Assembly (NCBI GenBank): GCA_902801325.1
Contig: CADCHQ010000004.1
Location: 212,720 to 276,719 of the forward strand
DNA from: an uncultured Bacteroidales bacterium
GTDB lineage: Bacteria > Bacteroidota > Bacteroidia > Bacteroidales > Bacteroidaceae
Reading direction: 5' to 3'
Length of the DNA: 64,000 nt
The notes beneath the pieces were generated by a model that saw nothing but the letters and a program-made list of their open reading frames with translations, did no database searches and was not told the origin of the DNA. Made by a program: the position numbers and the translations under genes. Shown here in pieces: positions 60,997-64,000 of this stretch. Position 1 is the stretch's first letter; each line of letters opens with the position of its first letter.

Positions 60997-61084
60997 GAAT
61001 GAAGTAATCGGACGGACGTAATCGGACGCGAAGTTACGCTTGCTGTGCAAGAAGTCCTGCACTTGGCTCGTCCAAGAATGAAGA
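60997..61084. repeat. Palindromic module with inserted palindromes
   Basis: The ends gaatgaagtaatcggacg and ggctcgtccaagaatgaag match the module at 6722-6755 in reverse. Here the centre is enlarged by a duplicated gtaatcggacg and by CTTGC-tgt-GCAAG and other inverted pieces. No gene. Confidence 0.7.
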
Positions 61085-61138
61085 ATTAACCGATCGGAGC
61101 GCTTCCTCGGATTCACTCAGTTTTTTTTCATCCTTTAT

Positions 61139-61169
61139 TTGGTTTTTCGCGCAATTTTTTGTACTTTTG
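61139..61169 (+). promoter_or_regulatory. ppdK promoter
   Basis: TTGG at 61139-61142 and TACTTTTG at 61162-61169; ATG 41 bp downstream. Confidence 0.7.
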
Positions 61170-61210
61170 CGGACAGATAACTAATATATATTATTTAATA
61201 CGTATTAAAC

Positions 61211-63931
61211 ATGAGTCAAAAGAGAGTTTACACCTTCGGTAACGGACAAGCCGAAGGTAATGCCCAGATGCGTGAACAACTGGGCGGTAAGGGTGCCAAT
61301 CTGGCCGAGATGAACCACATTGGTGTGCCTGTTCCTCCTGGTTTCACCATCACTACCGACGTGTGCAACGAGTACTACGAGGTAGGGCAGGAGAAGATCA
61401 TGGAGTTGCTGAACGACGACGTTATGGCAGCCGTGAAGCACATCGAGACACTGATGAACTGCAAGTTTGGCGATGCCCAGAATCCTCTGCTCGTCAGCGT
61501 TCGTTCGGGTGCACGTGCCTCTATGCCCGGCATGATGGACACCATCCTCAACCTGGGTCTGAACGACGAGGTGGCCGAGGGCATGGTGCAGAAGACCAAG
61601 AATCCCCATTTCGTATATGACAGCTATCGCCGCTTCGTGCAGATGTACGGTGACGTAGTGCTGGAGATGAAGCCCGTCAACAAGACCGACATCGACCCGT
61701 TTGAGGAAATCATCGAGCAGGTGAAGGCCATCCGTGGCGTGAAGCTGGACAAGGACCTCAGCGTAGAGGAACTGAAGGAGCTGGTTAAGCGTTTCAAGAC
61801 CGCCATCAAGGAGCGCACCGGCAAGGACTTCCCCAACGATCCCGTTGAGCAACTGTGGGGCGCCATCTGCGCTGTATTCCGCAGCTGGATGAACGAGCGT
61901 GCTATCCTCTATCGTAAGATGGAGGGAATTCCCGACGAGTGGGGTACGGCCGTAAGCGTTATGGCTATGGTATTCGGTAACATGGGCGACACCTCTGCTA
62001 CCGGCGTTTGCTTCAGCCGCGATGCTGCCAACGGTGAAAACCTGTTCAATGGTGAGTATCTGGTGAACGCACAGGGTGAGGACGTTGTGGCTGGTATCCG
62101 CACTCCTCAGCAGATCACGAAGATCGGTTCTCAGCGCTGGGCTGAGCGTGCCGGCATCAGCGAGGAAGAGCGCGTAGCAAAGTACCCCTCTATGGAGGAG
62201 GCTATGCCCGAAATCTACAAGCAGCTCGACGCTCTGCAGGATAAGCTGGAGAAGCACTATCGCGACATGCAGGATATGGAGTTCACCGTACAGGAAGGCA
62301 AGCTGTGGTTCCTGCAGACCCGTAACGGTAAGCGCACAGGTGCCGCTATGGTGAAGATTGCCATCGACCTGCTCCACGAGGGCATGATCGACGAGAAGAC
62401 CGCCATCATGCGTTGCGAGCCCCAGAAGCTCGACGAACTGCTGCACCCTGTATTCGACAAGAAGGCTCTGACCCAGGCCAAGGTCATCGCTCAGGGTCTG
62501 CCCGCAAGCCCCGGTGCAGGTTGTGGTCAGATTGTGTTCCACGCCGACGATGCTCAGGCTTGGCACGCCGACGGTCACAAGGTTGTCCTCGTCCGCATCG
62601 AGACCAGCCCCGAAGACCTCGCAGGTATGTCTGCTGCCGAGGGTATCCTCACTGCTCGTGGTGGTATGACCTCTCACGCAGCCGTTGTCGCCCGCGGTAT
62701 GGGTAAGTGCTGCGTATCAGGCGTAGGCTCACTGAACGTTGACTACAAGGCTAAGACCATTGAAATCGACGGTACTGTTTATAAGGAAGGCGACTACATC
62801 AGCATCAATGGTACCACTGGTCAGGTTTACGCTGGCGAAGTGCCCACCAAGGCTGCTGAACTGAGTGGCGACTTCAAGGAACTGATGGATCTCTGCGACA
62901 AGTACACCAAGCTACAGGTTCGCACCAACGCTGATACTCCTCACGATGCAGAGGTGGCTCGCGCATTCGGTGCCAAGGGTATCGGTTTGACTCGTACCGA
63001 GCACATGTTCTTCGACGACCAGAAGATTATCGCTATGCGTCAGATGATTCTGGCCGACACAGCTGAAGGTCGCGAGAAGGCTTTGGCTAAGTTGCTTCCC
63101 TACCAGAAGGCTGACTTCAAGGGAATCCTGAAGGCTATGGACGGGCTGCCCGTGAACATCCGTCTGCTCGATCCTCCTTTGCACGAGTTCGTTCCCCACG
63201 ATATCGCCGGTCAGGAGACTATGGCTAAGGAAATGGGTGTAGACCTGGCTACCATCCAGCGTCGCGTAGAAAGCTTGGCAGAGAACAATCCTATGCTGGG
63301 TCATCGCGGTTGCCGTCTGGGTATTACCTTCCCCGAAATCACCGCTATGCAGACTCGCGCCATCCTGGGTGCTGCCTGCGAGCTGAAGAAGGAAGGCTTC
63401 GATCCCAAGCCCGAAATCATGGTGCCCCTGATAGGTATCCTCTACGAGCTGAAGCAGCAGAAGGCCATCATCCAGAAGGTTGCCAAGGAAGTCTTCGAGG
63501 AGTACGGTGTAGAGGTTGAGTTCGAGATCGGTACGATGATTGAGATTCCTCGTGCTGCCCTCACTGCCGACCGCATCGCTACTGAAGCCGAGTACTTCTC
63601 CTTCGGTACTAACGACCTGACACAGATGACCTTCGGTTACAGCCGCGACGACATTGCCAGCTTCCTGCCCGCATACCTGGAGAAGAAGATTCTGAAGGTT
63701 GACCCCTTCCAGGTTCTCGACCAGAACGGTGTTGGCAAGCTCGTGAAGTACGCCGTCGAGAAGGGCCGCAGCGTTCGTCCCAGCCTCCGTTGCGGTATCT
63801 GCGGTGAGCATGGTGGTGAGCCCACCAGCGTTAAGTTCTGCGCCAAGATTGGTCTGAACTACGCTTCTTGCTCTCCCTTCCGCGTGCCCATCGCTCGCCT
63901 TGCCGCCGCGCAGGCCGCTGTAGAAGAATAA
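61211..63931 (+). CDS. ppdK: Pyruvate, phosphate dikinase
   Basis: Interconverts PEP + AMP + PPi and pyruvate + ATP + Pi in the PPi-linked central metabolism of anaerobes. 906 aa. N-terminal ATP-grasp (KRVYTFGNGQAEGNAQMREQLGGKGANLAEM; RSGARASMPGMMDTILNLGLN). The phosphohistidine domain has the catalytic His 489 in GGMTSHAAVVARGMGK. The C-terminal PEP/pyruvate barrel shows GIGLTRTEHMF, NPMLGHRGCRLGI, FSFGTNDLTQMTFGYSRDD and LRCGICGEHGGEP with the catalytic Cys near 864. Codons are strongly biased to C-ending types (ttc, aac, gac, ctg) compared with neighbouring genes, consistent with high expression. Confidence 0.98.
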   Translation: MSQKRVYTFGNGQAEGNAQMREQLGGKGANLAEMNHIGVPVPPGFTITTDVCNEYYEVGQEKIMELLNDDVMAAVKHIETLMNCKFGDAQNPLLVSVRSGARASMPGMMDTILNLGLNDEVAEGMVQKTKNPHFVYDSYRRFVQMYGDVVLEMKPVNKTDIDPFEEIIEQVKAIRGVKLDKDLSVEELKELVKRFKTAIKERTGKDFPNDPVEQLWGAICAVFRSWMNERAILYRKMEGIPDEWGTAVSVMAMVFGNMGDTSATGVCFSRDAANGENLFNGEYLVNAQGEDVVAGIRTPQQITKIGSQRWAERAGISEEERVAKYPSMEEAMPEIYKQLDALQDKLEKHYRDMQDMEFTVQEGKLWFLQTRNGKRTGAAMVKIAIDLLHEGMIDEKTAIMRCEPQKLDELLHPVFDKKALTQAKVIAQGLPASPGAGCGQIVFHADDAQAWHADGHKVVLVRIETSPEDLAGMSAAEGILTARGGMTSHAAVVARGMGKCCVSGVGSLNVDYKAKTIEIDGTVYKEGDYISINGTTGQVYAGEVPTKAAELSGDFKELMDLCDKYTKLQVRTNADTPHDAEVARAFGAKGIGLTRTEHMFFDDQKIIAMRQMILADTAEGREKALAKLLPYQKADFKGILKAMDGLPVNIRLLDPPLHEFVPHDIAGQETMAKEMGVDLATIQRRVESLAENNPMLGHRGCRLGITFPEITAMQTRAILGAACELKKEGFDPKPEIMVPLIGILYELKQQKAIIQKVAKEVFEEYGVEVEFEIGTMIEIPRAALTADRIATEAEYFSFGTNDLTQMTFGYSRDDIASFLPAYLEKKILKVDPFQVLDQNGVGKLVKYAVEKGRSVRPSLRCGICGEHGGEPTSVKFCAKIGLNYASCSPFRVPIARLAAAQAAVEE

Positions 63932-63960
63932 ACGGAAAGTGCTGAAAATTAGCTACATAC

Positions 63961-64000
63961 AGGGCAAGTATCTGGGAAACAGGTACTTGCCCTTAGTTTT
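63961..64000 (+). terminator. ppdK terminator
   Basis: AGGGCAAGTA (63961-63970) pairs with TACTTGCCCT (63984-63993), with inner CTG/CAG, then tagtttt at the window end. Confidence 0.85.

Overview
The window looks like chromosome of a member of the Bacteroidota, most likely a Prevotella-type member of the Bacteroidales. The evidence is threefold. Many genes are preceded by the Bacteroidetes -7 box TAnnTTTG, often with a TTTG-like -33 box. Secreted enzymes carry a short T9SS-like C-terminal motif. The core genes are typical of the group: bifunctional HisB, long-form HisG, pyrK-pyrD, ClpC, pyruvate phosphate dikinase and a flavodiiron protein. Base composition is near 50% GC. I see no tRNA, rRNA, intact insertion sequence, prophage or CRISPR array.

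Layout. 1-8 kb: the 3' part of a GH78 rhamnosidase joined to pyrK-pyrD, then on the minus strand an alkaline phosphatase, a flavodiiron protein, a zeta-toxin-like kinase with a small overlapping partner ORF, and trmD. 8.5-28 kb: a large secreted pectate lyase, htpG, clpC, a 1.5-kaa CotH-family surface protein, a CE1-type esterase, a glycosyltransferase and a 1306-aa GH128-like glucanase. 28.7-32 kb: Wzx-like flippase, GT2 and 2-hydroxyacid dehydrogenase in a row. 32-40 kb: Omp28-type protein, murB with a DUF4348-like lipoprotein, pheS, a candidate small RNA, a small beta-barrel and a GH92 mannosidase. 40.5-47.5 kb (minus): hisG-hisD-hisC-hisB followed by recR, a small membrane protein, GT2 and GNAT. 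47.6-64 kb: ribE, a HAD phosphatase, aspS, GH43, an AlbA_2/Schlafen-type protein, an acyltransferase, purU, an RlmD-like methyltransferase, a beta-barrel, GH97, a zinc-ribbon protein and ppdK.

Seven or eight carbohydrate-active enzymes (GH78, PL1, CE1, GH128-like, GH92, GH43, GH97) are scattered through the window without any SusC/SusD pair. This points to a plant- or host-glycan forager whose enzymes here are not arranged in classic PULs.

The most unusual content is intergenic. Several gaps are filled almost completely by tandem arrays locked to an exact 22-bp period with no indels, although the sequence of the units has diverged (21.1, 40.2, 48.9 and 60.9 kb). Three of the four share a recognisable core. 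A fifth gap (28.3-28.7 kb) is a cassette with about 48-bp inverted ends that contain outward-facing promoters, enclosing about a dozen different small palindromes spaced about 16-17 bp apart. Simple intergenic-type repeats and palindromic modules have also entered reading frames (pyrK, rlmD-like, GH43, GH128-like, hisD, a glycosyltransferase). I regard these arrays as the best candidate for an undescribed system. Their function is unknown.
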